Shown: piece by piece, positions 1 to 7,912 of the stretch
Numbering within the stretch: position 1 is the stretch's first letter
Layout: each line of letters begins with the position of its first letter
NCBI GenBank assembly: GCA_002500485.1
Contig: DLRJ01000117.1
Location: forward strand, 25,544-47,330
DNA length: 21,787 bases
Direction: 5' to 3'
Source of the DNA: Dehalococcoidia bacterium UBA7891
GTDB taxonomy: Bacteria; Chloroflexota; Dehalococcoidia; Lucifugimonadales; UBA826
The notes under the pieces: model-generated
The model's database searches: none
The model's input: the letters and a program-made list of their open reading frames with translations, nothing else
Told to the model about the DNA's origin: nothing
Program-made: the position numbers and the translations under genes

Positions 1-2874
1 ATAGTCATAATCTATTCCCATCACCTCACCAGTTGATTTCATTTCTGGTCCCAGGTATGTATCTACGCCCGTTAGCTTAGACATTGAGAATACAGGGGCT
101 TTAACACCTACTATGCCGTGGGTCGAAAATAGGCCTGTTCCGTATCCCATGTCCGATAGCTTTTTGCCTAACATCGCTTTTACGGCCAGGTTTACCATCG
201 GGACACCAGTCACTTTGGATATGAAGGGTATGGTCCTACTTGACCGAGGGTTGACTTCAATGACAAATATTTCGGTTTTTTCGTACTCCGCAGTACCTTC
301 TGTTATGGACCCTGGGCTTCTGTAAGTGTTGCCACCAACAATAACGTACTGAATATTCATGAGTCCCTTGATGTTTAAAGATTTTCCGATTCGAGTGGTG
401 TAGTCAGTAATTGTGGCTATCTCTTGCTTTGTTAGGGTCAAGCCAGGATAAATTGCCATTGAGTCACCGCTATGGACTCCGGCTCTTTCTACATGTTCCA
501 TTATTCCAGGAATCAGGACTGATTCCCCGTCGCATACGGCATCTACCTCCACTTCTTTGCCGACGAAATATTTGTCAATTAAAACTTTTCTTCCTTCGCC
601 AGCCTCCAATGCATCATTCATGTAGCGTTGCAATTCTTCTGGGGTTTGGACAATTTCCATTGCCCTGCCCCCCAAAACGTAGCTAGGTCGTACCAGCACC
701 GGATATTTTATTTCGTTTGCTACTTGAAGGGCCTCTTGAATGTTGGATACTGATCCTCCAGGCGGATTTGGTATATCTATTCCACGTAAGAATTCTTCAA
801 ATAGATGTCGGTCAGAAGCGACATCGATAGTGTGGGCAGTAGAACCTAATATAGGCATAGACTCTTTGGCTAGAGTTTGAGAGAGATTTATTGCTGTTTG
901 TCCTCCGAATTGAACAATTGAGGGTGGATTCTCACCATGCTCTGAATCTGTGGCTAATCTTTCATTGTCAATTATGTCAAATATCGATTCCTCATCCAAA
1001 GGTTCAAAATACAATCTATCACTGGTATCAAAATCTGTAGATACTGTTTCTGGATTGGAGTTCACTAGTATGCTCTTCACCCCTTCTTCCTGAAGTGCCC
1101 ACGCTGCATGCACAGAACAATAGTCAAACTCAATTCCTTGCCCGATTCTTATAGGTCCACTGCCAAGTACCAAAGCCCTTTTGCCAGGAAGCGGTTCTGC
1201 TTCATTTTCGGTTTCATATGTACTGTAAAAATAAGGAGTTTGGGCTTCGAATTCGGCAGCACATGTGTCTACCATTTTGTACACTGGTTGAATATTGAGT
1301 CTTTTGCGTAATTTTCGAATATCTTTTGCAGATTGATTCACTATCTCCCCAATTCGTTGATCCGTGAATCCTAATCTTTTAGCTTTAAATAATAAATCGT
1401 AAGAAAGGTCATTAGAGTCTATGGTTCTTTCCATTGCGATAATTTTGGAGAATGACCGTGTAAACCAAGGGTCTATTCCTGTACGCCTAGAAAGCTCGTC
1501 AGCACTCACATTTTTTCTAAGTCCTGCTAGCAGTGCCCACAATCTTTGGTCATTTGGATAGATGGGTAATTTATTCAATACAGATTCTTCATCAGTAAAC
1601 CATACTGGATCTTCCCACATTATTGATCTGTTTGATATCTCAAGTGACCTCACGGCCTTTTGAAAGGCAGCTTCGAAGGTTCTATCGATGGCCATTACTT
1701 CCCCAGTTGCCTTCATTTGGGTTCCAAGGGTTCTTTCTCCTGAAGGGAATTTATCGAAAGGCCATCTTGGTATTTTCACTACACAGTAATCCAATGCAGG
1801 CTCAAAAGCGGCTACAGTTTTTTGAGTTACTGCATTTTGAATTTCATCAAGGGTCATACCTATGGCAATTTTTGCGGCAACTCTCGCTATAGGGTATCCG
1901 GTGGCCTTACTAGCCAGAGCTGAACTTCTACTGACTCGTGGGTTCACTTCTATCACATAGTAAGAAGGTCCTGTTCTTCCGGCATCAGGTAGGGTTTCGC
2001 CAACTACATTTCCTGGTGCCAAAGCAAATTGTACGTTGCAACCACCTTCAATTCCCAGTTCCCTTATAATTTTTAGGCTCGCTGTTCTCAGCATCTGATA
2101 TTCATTGTCAGATAGGGTTTGGCTTGGGGCTACTACGATGCTGTCACCCGTATGAACCCCCATTGGGTCTATGTTTTCCATGTTACATATGGTGATGCAA
2201 TTATCAGAACTATCTCTCATTACCTCGTACTCAAGTTCTTTCCATCCAACTATGGATTTTTCAACTAGCACCTGATGGATAGGGCTTGCACTCAGTCCTG
2301 ATTTAACTATCTCGGTGAAGGTATCATCATCTTCGGCTATACCTCCACCAGTTCCTCCTAAAGTGTAGGCTGGTCTGATGACGAGTGGTAGACCTATCGT
2401 ATTTTTTGCCTCGGCAGCCTCTTCGTAGGTGTTTACTACAAAGCTAGGAGGAGTAGGCTCTCCGATATCAGTGAGTAATTCTCGGAACAACTGTCGATCT
2501 TCTGCTTTTTTTATAGAATCTACACTGCTTCCTAATAAGCGGACTCCATACTGATCAAGAACACCTGCTTCGGCGAGTTCAACGGCTAAGTTTAGGCCTG
2601 TTTGACCCCCTAAGGTAGGTAATACAGCATCAGGCTGTTCTCTCTCGATAATCCTCGATATGACTGGAACGGTTAAAGGCTCTATGTATACAGAATCTGC
2701 TACATCTGCATCAGTCATGATTGTCGCAGGATTTGAATTTACCAAGATGGTTTCGATCCCTTCTTCTCTTAATGACTTGCATGCCTGTGTGCCGGCATAA
2801 TCAAATTCAGCTGCTTGGCCTATTACAATTGGACCTGACCCGATTACAAGGATCTTTTTTGGTGTGTCAGTCAA
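1..2874 (-). CDS. carB: Carbamoyl-phosphate synthase large subunit (C-terminus cut by window edge)
   Basis: It makes carbamoyl phosphate from bicarbonate, two ATP and CarA-derived ammonia, for pyrimidines and arginine. The frame is open for 958 codons without a stop and runs off the left edge. The N-terminus reads TDTPKKILVIGSGPIVIGQA, and a second synthetase half begins with a matching LVLGSGPIRIGQGIEFDYCS stretch, so the two ATP-grasp halves typical of CarB are both visible. The visible part ends at GPEMKSTGEVMGID, close to where the allosteric MGS-like domain begins; full-length CarB is about 1,070 residues, so roughly the last 110 are missing. I chose a TTG start at 2874, preceded by AGAGGA at normal spacing. 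It overlaps the end of the upstream phosphodiesterase gene by 8 bases (TTGACTGA), which suggests translational coupling. It is the last gene of the pyr operon seen here. Confidence 0.96.
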   Translation of the reverse strand, partial: MTDTPKKILVIGSGPIVIGQAAEFDYAGTQACKSLREEGIETILVNSNPATIMTDADVADSVYIEPLTVPVISRIIEREQPDAVLPTLGGQTGLNLAVELAEAGVLDQYGVRLLGSSVDSIKKAEDRQLFRELLTDIGEPTPPSFVVNTYEEAAEAKNTIGLPLVIRPAYTLGGTGGGIAEDDDTFTEIVKSGLSASPIHQVLVEKSIVGWKELEYEVMRDSSDNCITICNMENIDPMGVHTGDSIVVAPSQTLSDNEYQMLRTASLKIIRELGIEGGCNVQFALAPGNVVGETLPDAGRTGPSYYVIEVNPRVSRSSALASKATGYPIARVAAKIAIGMTLDEIQNAVTQKTVAAFEPALDYCVVKIPRWPFDKFPSGERTLGTQMKATGEVMAIDRTFEAAFQKAVRSLEISNRSIMWEDPVWFTDEESVLNKLPIYPNDQRLWALLAGLRKNVSADELSRRTGIDPWFTRSFSKIIAMERTIDSNDLSYDLLFKAKRLGFTDQRIGEIVNQSAKDIRKLRKRLNIQPVYKMVDTCAAEFEAQTPYFYSTYETENEAEPLPGKRALVLGSGPIRIGQGIEFDYCSVHAAWALQEEGVKSILVNSNPETVSTDFDTSDRLYFEPLDEESIFDIIDNERLATDSEHGENPPSIVQFGGQTAINLSQTLAKESMPILGSTAHTIDVASDRHLFEEFLRGIDIPNPPGGSVSNIQEALQVANEIKYPVLVRPSYVLGGRAMEIVQTPEELQRYMNDALEAGEGRKVLIDKYFVGKEVEVDAVCDGESVLIPGIMEHVERAGVHSGDSMAIYPGLTLTKQEIATITDYTTRIGKSLNIKGLMNIQYVIVGGNTYRSPGSITEGTAEYEKTEIFVIEVNPRSSRTIPFISKVTGVPMVNLAVKAMLGKKLSDMGYGTGLFSTHGIVGVKAPVFSMSKLTGVDTYLGPEMKSTGEVMGIDYDY

Positions 2875-3619
2875 TTGCCAGTCCTCTCTTGTGTAAATAA
2901 GAAATTAACTTGTCCGGGAAATTTATAGTCATACCATCTGCTCCACATTCAACTACATTTTCCATAAGTGCCTCAGTTAACACTCCATGACATCTGACTT
3001 CAAATCCCTTGTCATGTAATTTGGTGACAAGGGATGGGGTCACTAGATCGGCTCTAGGACACACCTGATCGAATCCATAGTTCAACGAGTCCGATATTAT
3101 AGAGTCATTCCATTCACTACCAGGTCCCAGAGGAACGAGCCATCCAGTTTTTATTTCAGGGGCATATTCCCTGGTTTCTACCAGCCGTGGCATCCAAAAT
3201 GAGGTTATTATTGTTTTTTCAATTGCTTTAAAAGACCTGATCATATCGCAGGTTTTTTGTGCCAGGTTGGGTGTATTTCCTTTAATCTCCACGTGTAAGT
3301 GGACTGCTGATTTGTATTCAACGAGAATTTCTTCCAAAGTGCATAACCTCTCCCCAGAATATTTGTGATCAAACCAGGAACCGGCATCTAGCGCCTTTAG
3401 TTCTTTTAATGTGTAATCGGTTACATTTCCATTTCCATTTGTTGTTCGGTTGAGCGTATCGTCATGGATCACAACCAGGTGACCATCTTTTGAAGAATGA
3501 ACGTCAAGCTCTATATGTTTAACTCCCATATTGATCGCCATATCGAAAGCGGCATGCGTATTTTCGGGAGCATAGGAGGATGCTCCTCGATGGGCTATAT
3601 TAGTAATTTTTCGTCGCAT
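2867..3619 (-). CDS. Glycerophosphodiester phosphodiesterase family protein
   Basis: A 250-residue GDPD-family TIM-barrel phosphodiesterase, which would hydrolyse glycerophosphodiesters to glycerol 3-phosphate and an alcohol. The family signature is intact: HRG at 10-12 followed by APENT, metal-site ELD at 37-39, and catalytic HDDTLNRTT beginning at H52. There is no signal peptide or membrane segment, so it is likely cytoplasmic. The ATG start lies 2 bases after the carA stop, and the gene overlaps carB by 8 bases, so it is co-transcribed with the pyr genes. Its place between carA and carB is unusual: those two normally adjoin as partners of one complex. No substrate can be deduced from sequence. 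A role in recycling glycerophosphodiesters freed from lipids is only the family default. Confidence 0.9.
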   Translation of the reverse strand: MRRKITNIAHRGASSYAPENTHAAFDMAINMGVKHIELDVHSSKDGHLVVIHDDTLNRTTNGNGNVTDYTLKELKALDAGSWFDHKYSGERLCTLEEILVEYKSAVHLHVEIKGNTPNLAQKTCDMIRSFKAIEKTIITSFWMPRLVETREYAPEIKTGWLVPLGPGSEWNDSIISDSLNYGFDQVCPRADLVTPSLVTKLHDKGFEVRCHGVLTEALMENVVECGADGMTINFPDKLISYLHKRGLAID

Positions 3620-3621
3620 AA

Positions 3622-4725
3622 TTATTTGGTCTCTTTAACCATCTCTAGGAAATCGTCAAATATGTATTCATTGTCCTTAGGCCCGGGGGAGGCTTCAGAA
3701 TGGTACTGGATACTAAGGGCAGGAAGAGATTTATGGCGTATACCTTCTACTGTATAGTCATTCATGCTGATGTGGGTGATATCGACGTCTGATGGCAAAG
3801 ATTCAGGATCAATGGAGTATCCATGATTTTGAGCAGTTATGTAGATTCTTTCCGAAGCAACATCTTTAACTGGGTGATTGGCTCCTCTATGCCCAAACTT
3901 AAGCTTGTAGGTTTGGGCACCAAGAGATTTCGCGAGTATCTGATTCCCGAGGCAAATTCCCATTACAGGTATTTTCCCCAAAATATCTTTTGTAGTGGAT
4001 ACTAAATGATCTAGAAGTTCTGGGTCTCCTGGTCCCGGAGAGAGTAATATGCCGTCGGGGTTTTCAGTGAGTAGATCATCAGAAGTGGCTGATGAAGGAA
4101 ACACTTCAACATCACAACCTTTACCTTTCAGAATCCGTAGGATGTTGTATTTAAGACCATAATCTGAGACAAGGATTCGTAAATTGTCAGCAATAGGATC
4201 GTATCCTAGTCCTGCTTCCATCCATCGGTAACGTTCATTGGCGGATACTGTCTGGACAAAATTCTGTTCGTCATATGATGGTTTATTTTTCAACTGTTGT
4301 AAGGCTTGTTCTGGTGACATATCGACTGCAATGGCGCCCATCATCACTCCTTTCGACCTTATTTTACGTGTAACAGCTCTGGTGTCTATTTCAGAAATTC
4401 CCACTATCTCCTGGTTGTCGAGGTACTCATTTATGGTTTCGGTTATTTTGGTATGACTTGGTTCTTCACAATATTGCCTCACGACATATCCGGAGACTTG
4501 AATTTTGGACGATTCTATATTTGTACTGGTAATGCCGTAGTTACCTAGAAGGGGGTATGTCGAAACTACTATCTGGCCTGCGTATGAAGGATCCGTGAGT
4601 ATTTCCTGATACCCTGTCATCGAAGTGTTAAAAACTACTTCACCGTAGGTCTCACCTTTGTATCCAAATGACTCACCGGGGTAAATAGATCCATCTTCAA
4701 GTATTAGAAAAGCTTTTGTTGCCAA
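3622..4725 (-). CDS. carA: Carbamoyl-phosphate synthase small (glutaminase) subunit
   Basis: This subunit hydrolyses glutamine and channels ammonia to CarB. It has 367 residues, normal for the family. The N-terminal CarA domain carries the FNTSMTGYQEILTDPSYAGQ signature around residues 32-51. The C-terminal class I amidotransferase domain has the SPGPGDP oxyanion region near 229-235, nucleophile C258 in GICLGNQ, and the catalytic pair H342 and E344. Two small departures from consensus are visible: GICLGNQ where GICLGHQ is common, and HSE where HPE is common; the catalytic residues themselves are kept. The start is TTG at 4725 with GGTGA about 8-9 bases upstream. It lies 20 bases downstream of pyrC and 2 bases upstream of the phosphodiesterase gene. 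Confidence 0.97.
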   Translation of the reverse strand: MATKAFLILEDGSIYPGESFGYKGETYGEVVFNTSMTGYQEILTDPSYAGQIVVSTYPLLGNYGITSTNIESSKIQVSGYVVRQYCEEPSHTKITETINEYLDNQEIVGISEIDTRAVTRKIRSKGVMMGAIAVDMSPEQALQQLKNKPSYDEQNFVQTVSANERYRWMEAGLGYDPIADNLRILVSDYGLKYNILRILKGKGCDVEVFPSSATSDDLLTENPDGILLSPGPGDPELLDHLVSTTKDILGKIPVMGICLGNQILAKSLGAQTYKLKFGHRGANHPVKDVASERIYITAQNHGYSIDPESLPSDVDITHISMNDYTVEGIRHKSLPALSIQYHSEASPGPKDNEYIFDDFLEMVKETK

Positions 4726-4745
4726 TGTTCAATCACCAGTATCGA

Positions 4746-6059
4746 TTAGTATATTTTTCTGCCTTTATAAAAAGTGGCTTTAATTTTTCCTTTGAGTAAG
4801 GTCCCCTCTAAGGGAGTATTTTTCCCTTTAGATAAAAAAGTTTGGGAGTTGATAATCCAAGTTTCAGAGGGGTCAAAAACTGTAATGTCTGCATTGCTAC
4901 CCTTTTTTAAATTTCCTATTCCCATACCCAAAAATTTGGCTGGATCTGCCGTCAGTTTTTTAATGAGGGTGGTTATGTCAATATGACCATTATCTACTAA
5001 TGTCATGAGTGATCCGAAGGCGGTTTCTAGGACGCTAATTCCAAACGCAGCATCCTGAAATGTAGTTGTTTTGTCCACCTCATTATGCGGGGCATGGTCA
5101 GTGGCAATCACGTCTACTGTGCCATTCTGAAGCCCTTCAATCATGGCACTTACGTCCGATTGATTTCTGAGTGGCGGGTTTACTTTTGCATTAGTGTCAT
5201 AGGCGTTACGAGCCAAAGGAACAAAGGAGTCTTCAGTTGGCCCCATCACAAGCCTTTCTGAGAGTGTCAAATGATGAGGAGTGACCTCACAAGTTCCTTT
5301 AATGCCCCTGGCTTTTGCAGCCTTAATTAAGTTAAGTGTTCCCACCGTGCTGGCGTGGGCTATGTGAATACGGCCACCAGTCAATTCTGCCAAAGAGAGG
5401 TCCCGTGCCACCATAACCTCCTCTGCCGAGTTCGGCATTCCTTTTAACCCCAATCTATTGGACACCCAGCCTTCGTTCATTGAAGCTCCTTCCGCTAAGG
5501 CGGGAACCTCACAATGGTTGATGATTGGAAGATTCAAACCAGCACTATAACTGAGAGCTTGCCTCATTATGTTGGGATCTTCTACTGGGTCACCATCATC
5601 GCTAAAGCCTATGACTCCGAGCTCTGCTAGTTCCGACATTTCACTGAGTTGTTTACCTTTTCGGCCTATAGTTACAGAACCGATGGGAAGTACTCTTATT
5701 TGAGCCGTTTCTCTTGCCTTCTTAAGTACATATTCAATTACGGATTGGTTATCCATTGCCGGAATAGTATTGGGCATAGCGCATACAGTGGTGAATCCGC
5801 CTGCTGCTGCTGCTGCTGTTCCGGTTTGAATTGTTTCTTTGTATTCTTCTCCGGGTTCTCTTAGATGACAATGAAGGTCAATGAACCCCGGACACACTAT
5901 TTTCCCTTCCGCGTCAAAAACGTCAGAGTTTCTCGGTGTATCGATGGATGTTTTGATTTCGGTTATTATTCCATCTGTCACTAGTAGGTCAGAAATTTCA
6001 TCAATTGACTGAGAGGGATCAATAATTCTGCCACCTTTTATCAAGACATTTGCTGCCAA
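4746..6059 (-). CDS. pyrC: Dihydroorotase (class I)
   Basis: It cyclises carbamoyl-aspartate to dihydroorotate, the third step of pyrimidine synthesis. The 437-residue length and motifs fit the class I (multifunctional-type) dihydroorotases. Metal ligands H63 and H65 lie in HCHLREPG (HVHLREPG is commoner). An Asp-rich FSDDGDPV segment at 152-159 stands where a bridging Asp is used in this class. Further motifs are INHCE, HIAHAST and the catalytic ATDHAPH. The start is TTG at 6059, one base after the pyrB stop, with AAGGAG 7 bases upstream, which makes this one of the clearest TTG starts in the window. The run of five alanines before GGFTT is encoded by repeated GCA codons. Confidence 0.97.
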   Translation of the reverse strand: MAANVLIKGGRIIDPSQSIDEISDLLVTDGIITEIKTSIDTPRNSDVFDAEGKIVCPGFIDLHCHLREPGEEYKETIQTGTAAAAAGGFTTVCAMPNTIPAMDNQSVIEYVLKKARETAQIRVLPIGSVTIGRKGKQLSEMSELAELGVIGFSDDGDPVEDPNIMRQALSYSAGLNLPIINHCEVPALAEGASMNEGWVSNRLGLKGMPNSAEEVMVARDLSLAELTGGRIHIAHASTVGTLNLIKAAKARGIKGTCEVTPHHLTLSERLVMGPTEDSFVPLARNAYDTNAKVNPPLRNQSDVSAMIEGLQNGTVDVIATDHAPHNEVDKTTTFQDAAFGISVLETAFGSLMTLVDNGHIDITTLIKKLTADPAKFLGMGIGNLKKGSNADITVFDPSETWIINSQTFLSKGKNTPLEGTLLKGKIKATFYKGRKIY

Positions 6060-6060
6060 G

Positions 6061-7059
6061 TTATAACTCCTTTTCTGAATGATTCCCAGTTATCAGGTCG
6101 TAGAGGATTGCCATTCTGATTGCCACTCCTGTTGTAACCTGACTTTCAATAACTGACTGAGGCCCATGTGCGACATCAGATTCAATTTCAACCCCTTCGT
6201 TCATGGGTCCAGGGTGCATAATGATCGCATCAGGTTTGGCAACTTTTAGGCGCTCCGAGGTTATGCCAAATCTTCTAGAATACTCTCTCAAAGAAGGTAA
6301 ATGGCCTGCCTTTTGTCTTTCAGACTGTAGCCTCAGTGCCATCACCACATCAGCATCTTCTAGGGCAGTACCTATATTCTCCTCAATTTGTATGTTTCGA
6401 AATGGGTGGTTAGTCTCAAGAAGGCGATTGTCTTGGAAATCTTGAGGTAGTAACGTGTTTGGTCCGCACAAGACAATATTTGCTCCCATAGTTGTAAGTC
6501 CCCATAAATTTGATCTAGCGACCCGGCTATAGAGCAAATCGCCAATTATGACGACCTTTTTAGAAGATATAGTACCGAGATGTTTTTTGATGGTGTACAA
6601 GTCCAGTAAGCTTTGTGTGGGATGGGCATGCATTCCATCTCCAGCGTTGATTATGCTCGTTGATTCCATTTGCTGTGCTAGGAAATATGCGGCACCGGAA
6701 TGCTGGTGCCTTATGACAATTGCATCTGCTTTCATAGCTTGGAGTGTCAGTGCGGTGTTATATAAAGACTCCCCTTTTTTAGTGCTACTACCGTCACTGG
6801 AGACATTTATGACATCAGCGCTCAATATTTTCCCAGCTTGTTCAAAAGATACCCTGGTGCGAGTGCTGGATTCGTAGAAAAGAGTAATGATTGTTTTCCC
6901 TCTGAGAGCAGGAACTTTCCTGATACCTCTGTTTAGAACTTCCATCATAGAATCCGTGTTTTCGAAAATAAGCTCTATATCGGATTGATCTAATGCATCT
7001 AAATCTAAGATGTGTTTTTGTCTAATGGATTTTCTGGTATTGGTGTCGTTTGTTGTCAA
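6061..7059 (-). CDS. pyrB: Aspartate carbamoyltransferase catalytic chain
   Basis: It transfers the carbamoyl group to aspartate, the committed step of pyrimidine synthesis. The protein has 332 residues. The carbamoyl-phosphate binding motif STRTR is at 65-69. The aspartate/ornithine carbamoyltransferase HPTQ motif follows in MHAHPTQSLLD, and HPGPMNEGVE near the C-terminus closes the active site. No pyrI regulatory-chain gene is seen, and with PyrR present regulation is likely transcriptional, though genes outside the window could change that. The start is TTG at 7059 with a weak AGGT about 10 bases upstream; there is no nearby ATG or GTG alternative. The gene lies 12 bases after pyrR and 1 base before pyrC. 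Confidence 0.97.
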   Translation of the reverse strand: MTTNDTNTRKSIRQKHILDLDALDQSDIELIFENTDSMMEVLNRGIRKVPALRGKTIITLFYESSTRTRVSFEQAGKILSADVINVSSDGSSTKKGESLYNTALTLQAMKADAIVIRHQHSGAAYFLAQQMESTSIINAGDGMHAHPTQSLLDLYTIKKHLGTISSKKVVIIGDLLYSRVARSNLWGLTTMGANIVLCGPNTLLPQDFQDNRLLETNHPFRNIQIEENIGTALEDADVVMALRLQSERQKAGHLPSLREYSRRFGITSERLKVAKPDAIIMHPGPMNEGVEIESDVAHGPQSVIESQVTTGVAIRMAILYDLITGNHSEKEL

Positions 7060-7071
7060 TTTCGTTCTGAC

Positions 7072-7608
7072 CTATGTGATTGGGCTCGAGATTATTACTT
7101 CATCAAGGCCATCGATTTCTGCTAGCTTCACCGCCACATCTTCCTCTTGTGAAGTCGGCACATTTTTGCCGATAAAATCAGCTCGTATTGGAAGCTCTCT
7201 ATGCCCCCTATCGATTAGGACGGCTAGCTGTATTTGACTTGGCCTACCCAAATCGTTGATCGCATCCATTGCAGCTCTTATTGACCGCCCTGTGTATAAA
7301 ACATCATCAACTAACACAACGATTCGGCCATTAATATCAACAGAAATATCAGTCGGTTTCATAGTTGCCTGTGGTTTTTCAGAAATATCATCTCTGTACA
7401 AACCAATGTCTAATGAACCGACGTCCACAGTTTGACCTTCATAGCTGGATATTAAATTCCTAATTCTGAAGGCTAGAGGTACTCCTCTAGAATGCATACC
7501 AACAAGGATCAAATCCTTTGCCCCTGAGTTTCTTTCAAGTATTTCGTGAGAAATCCTTGTTAATGCTCGTTTCATTTGCACATCTGTTTGTATCTTTTTT
7601 ACAGACAT
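7072..7608 (-). CDS. pyrR: PyrR: pyr operon attenuator / uracil phosphoribosyltransferase
   Basis: A bifunctional regulator that binds pyr mRNA leaders when UMP is high and usually has weak uracil phosphoribosyltransferase activity. The 178 residues match family length. The PRPP-binding loop VVLVDDVLYTGRS lies at 97-109, and the family hallmark LIDRGHRELPIRADFIGKNV is at 131-150. I placed the start at ATG 7608 (MSVKKIQTD), where family homology begins. The frame stays open to 7809, but that stretch is the attenuator leader, including the terminator, and encodes nothing protein-like. There is no Shine-Dalgarno sequence before this ATG. As first gene of the operon its own expression should fall with pyrimidine excess, giving autoregulation. 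Confidence 0.95.
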   Translation of the reverse strand: MSVKKIQTDVQMKRALTRISHEILERNSGAKDLILVGMHSRGVPLAFRIRNLISSYEGQTVDVGSLDIGLYRDDISEKPQATMKPTDISVDINGRIVVLVDDVLYTGRSIRAAMDAINDLGRPSQIQLAVLIDRGHRELPIRADFIGKNVPTSQEEDVAVKLAEIDGLDEVIISSPIT

Positions 7609-7653
7609 GTTGGTTGATGTTGCACTGGGGTTGTAAATGAAATTAGATTTTCC

Positions 7654-7686
7654 AAAAAAAAACCTCCGCCCAGGTCGGCAAGAGGC
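7654..7686 (-). terminator. Intrinsic terminator of the pyr attenuator
   Basis: Read on the minus strand, GCCTC (7686-7682) pairs with GAGGT (7666-7662), with an inner GCC/GGC stem. This gives a GC-rich hairpin followed directly by an uninterrupted U-tract of about eight (7661-7654). The upstream AAAT can pair with the first Us. It lies 46 bases before the pyrR start codon and downstream of the PyrR-binding hairpin, exactly where a transcription attenuator is expected. Confidence 0.8.
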
Positions 7687-7723
7687 ATTTCGCAAACGGG
7701 CTACCCCAACTTGGTAACTCGAA

Positions 7724-7781
7724 GCATTCGCTCCCTTGGCAGACTCTCTGGACTGACTTAAAGGGTGCAGTGAGCGAATGC
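7724..7781 (-). promoter_or_regulatory. PyrR-binding anti-antiterminator hairpin in pyr leader RNA
   Basis: The minus-strand sequence AGTCCAGAGAGTCT (7754-7741) matches the PyrR-binding consensus known from Bacillus (ARUCCNGNGAGGYU) at 13 of 14 positions. It can fold as A-U, G-C, a U-U mismatch and C-G closing the hexaloop CAGAGA. It sits at the tip of a larger hairpin whose base is a perfect 10-base inverted repeat (GCATTCGCTC at 7781-7772 with GAGCGAATGC at 7733-7724), extended by CCCTT/AAGGG with a 5'-side bulge. Bound PyrR would hold this hairpin and so permit the terminator at 7654-7686. GCGAAATGC (7693-7685) can instead pair with the same 5' arm and overlaps the terminator's 5' arm, making it a candidate antiterminator. 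This leader and the divergent Nudix upstream region fill the 304-base gap 7609-7912. Confidence 0.75.
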
Positions 7782-7796
7782 GCCCACTCACCAATA

Positions 7797-7824
7797 AATA
7801 TACACTCATAATGGCGAAAGTTAA
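7797..7824 (-). promoter_or_regulatory. Candidate sigma70-type promoter of the pyr operon
   Basis: On the minus strand, TTAACT (7824-7819) and TATATT (7802-7797) are separated by 16 bases. This would place the transcript start near 7790, just before the PyrR-binding hairpin. The -10 box matches 5 of 6 consensus bases and the -35 box 4 of 6. Position supports it more than sequence does. Confidence 0.4.
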
Positions 7825-7897
7825 AGTTACACGAAGGATTTCACTACTTACAACTCTACAGATACATGTACCGTGTTATATCCCCAGTTCTTTGGTT

Positions 7898-7903
7898 TAC
7901 AAT
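7898..7903 (+). promoter_or_regulatory. Possible -10 box giving a near-leaderless Nudix mRNA
   Basis: TACAAT lies 9 bases before the ATG at 7913, so transcription would begin only two or three bases before the start codon. There is no Shine-Dalgarno sequence, which agrees with a leaderless message. No convincing -35 box is visible, so this is weak. Confidence 0.25.
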
Positions 7904-7912
7904 GTACTTAGA

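Noticed and set aside
113..1892. Several plus-strand ORFs across the left end
   Set aside because: They are antisense shadows of carB, whose minus-strand reading matches the family along its whole length.
5801..5818. Six CTG repeats resembling a contingency microsatellite
   Set aside because: On the coding strand they are in-frame alanine codons of the normally Ala-rich segment before GGFTT in dihydroorotase.
7609..7809. Open N-terminal extension of pyrR (67 codons)
   Set aside because: It covers the PyrR-binding hairpin and the terminator, has no resemblance to PyrR, and normal PyrR length begins at 7608.
7778..7912. Open N-terminal extension of the Nudix protein
   Set aside because: It lies antisense to the pyr leader and promoter, and the Nudix fold starts at 7913.
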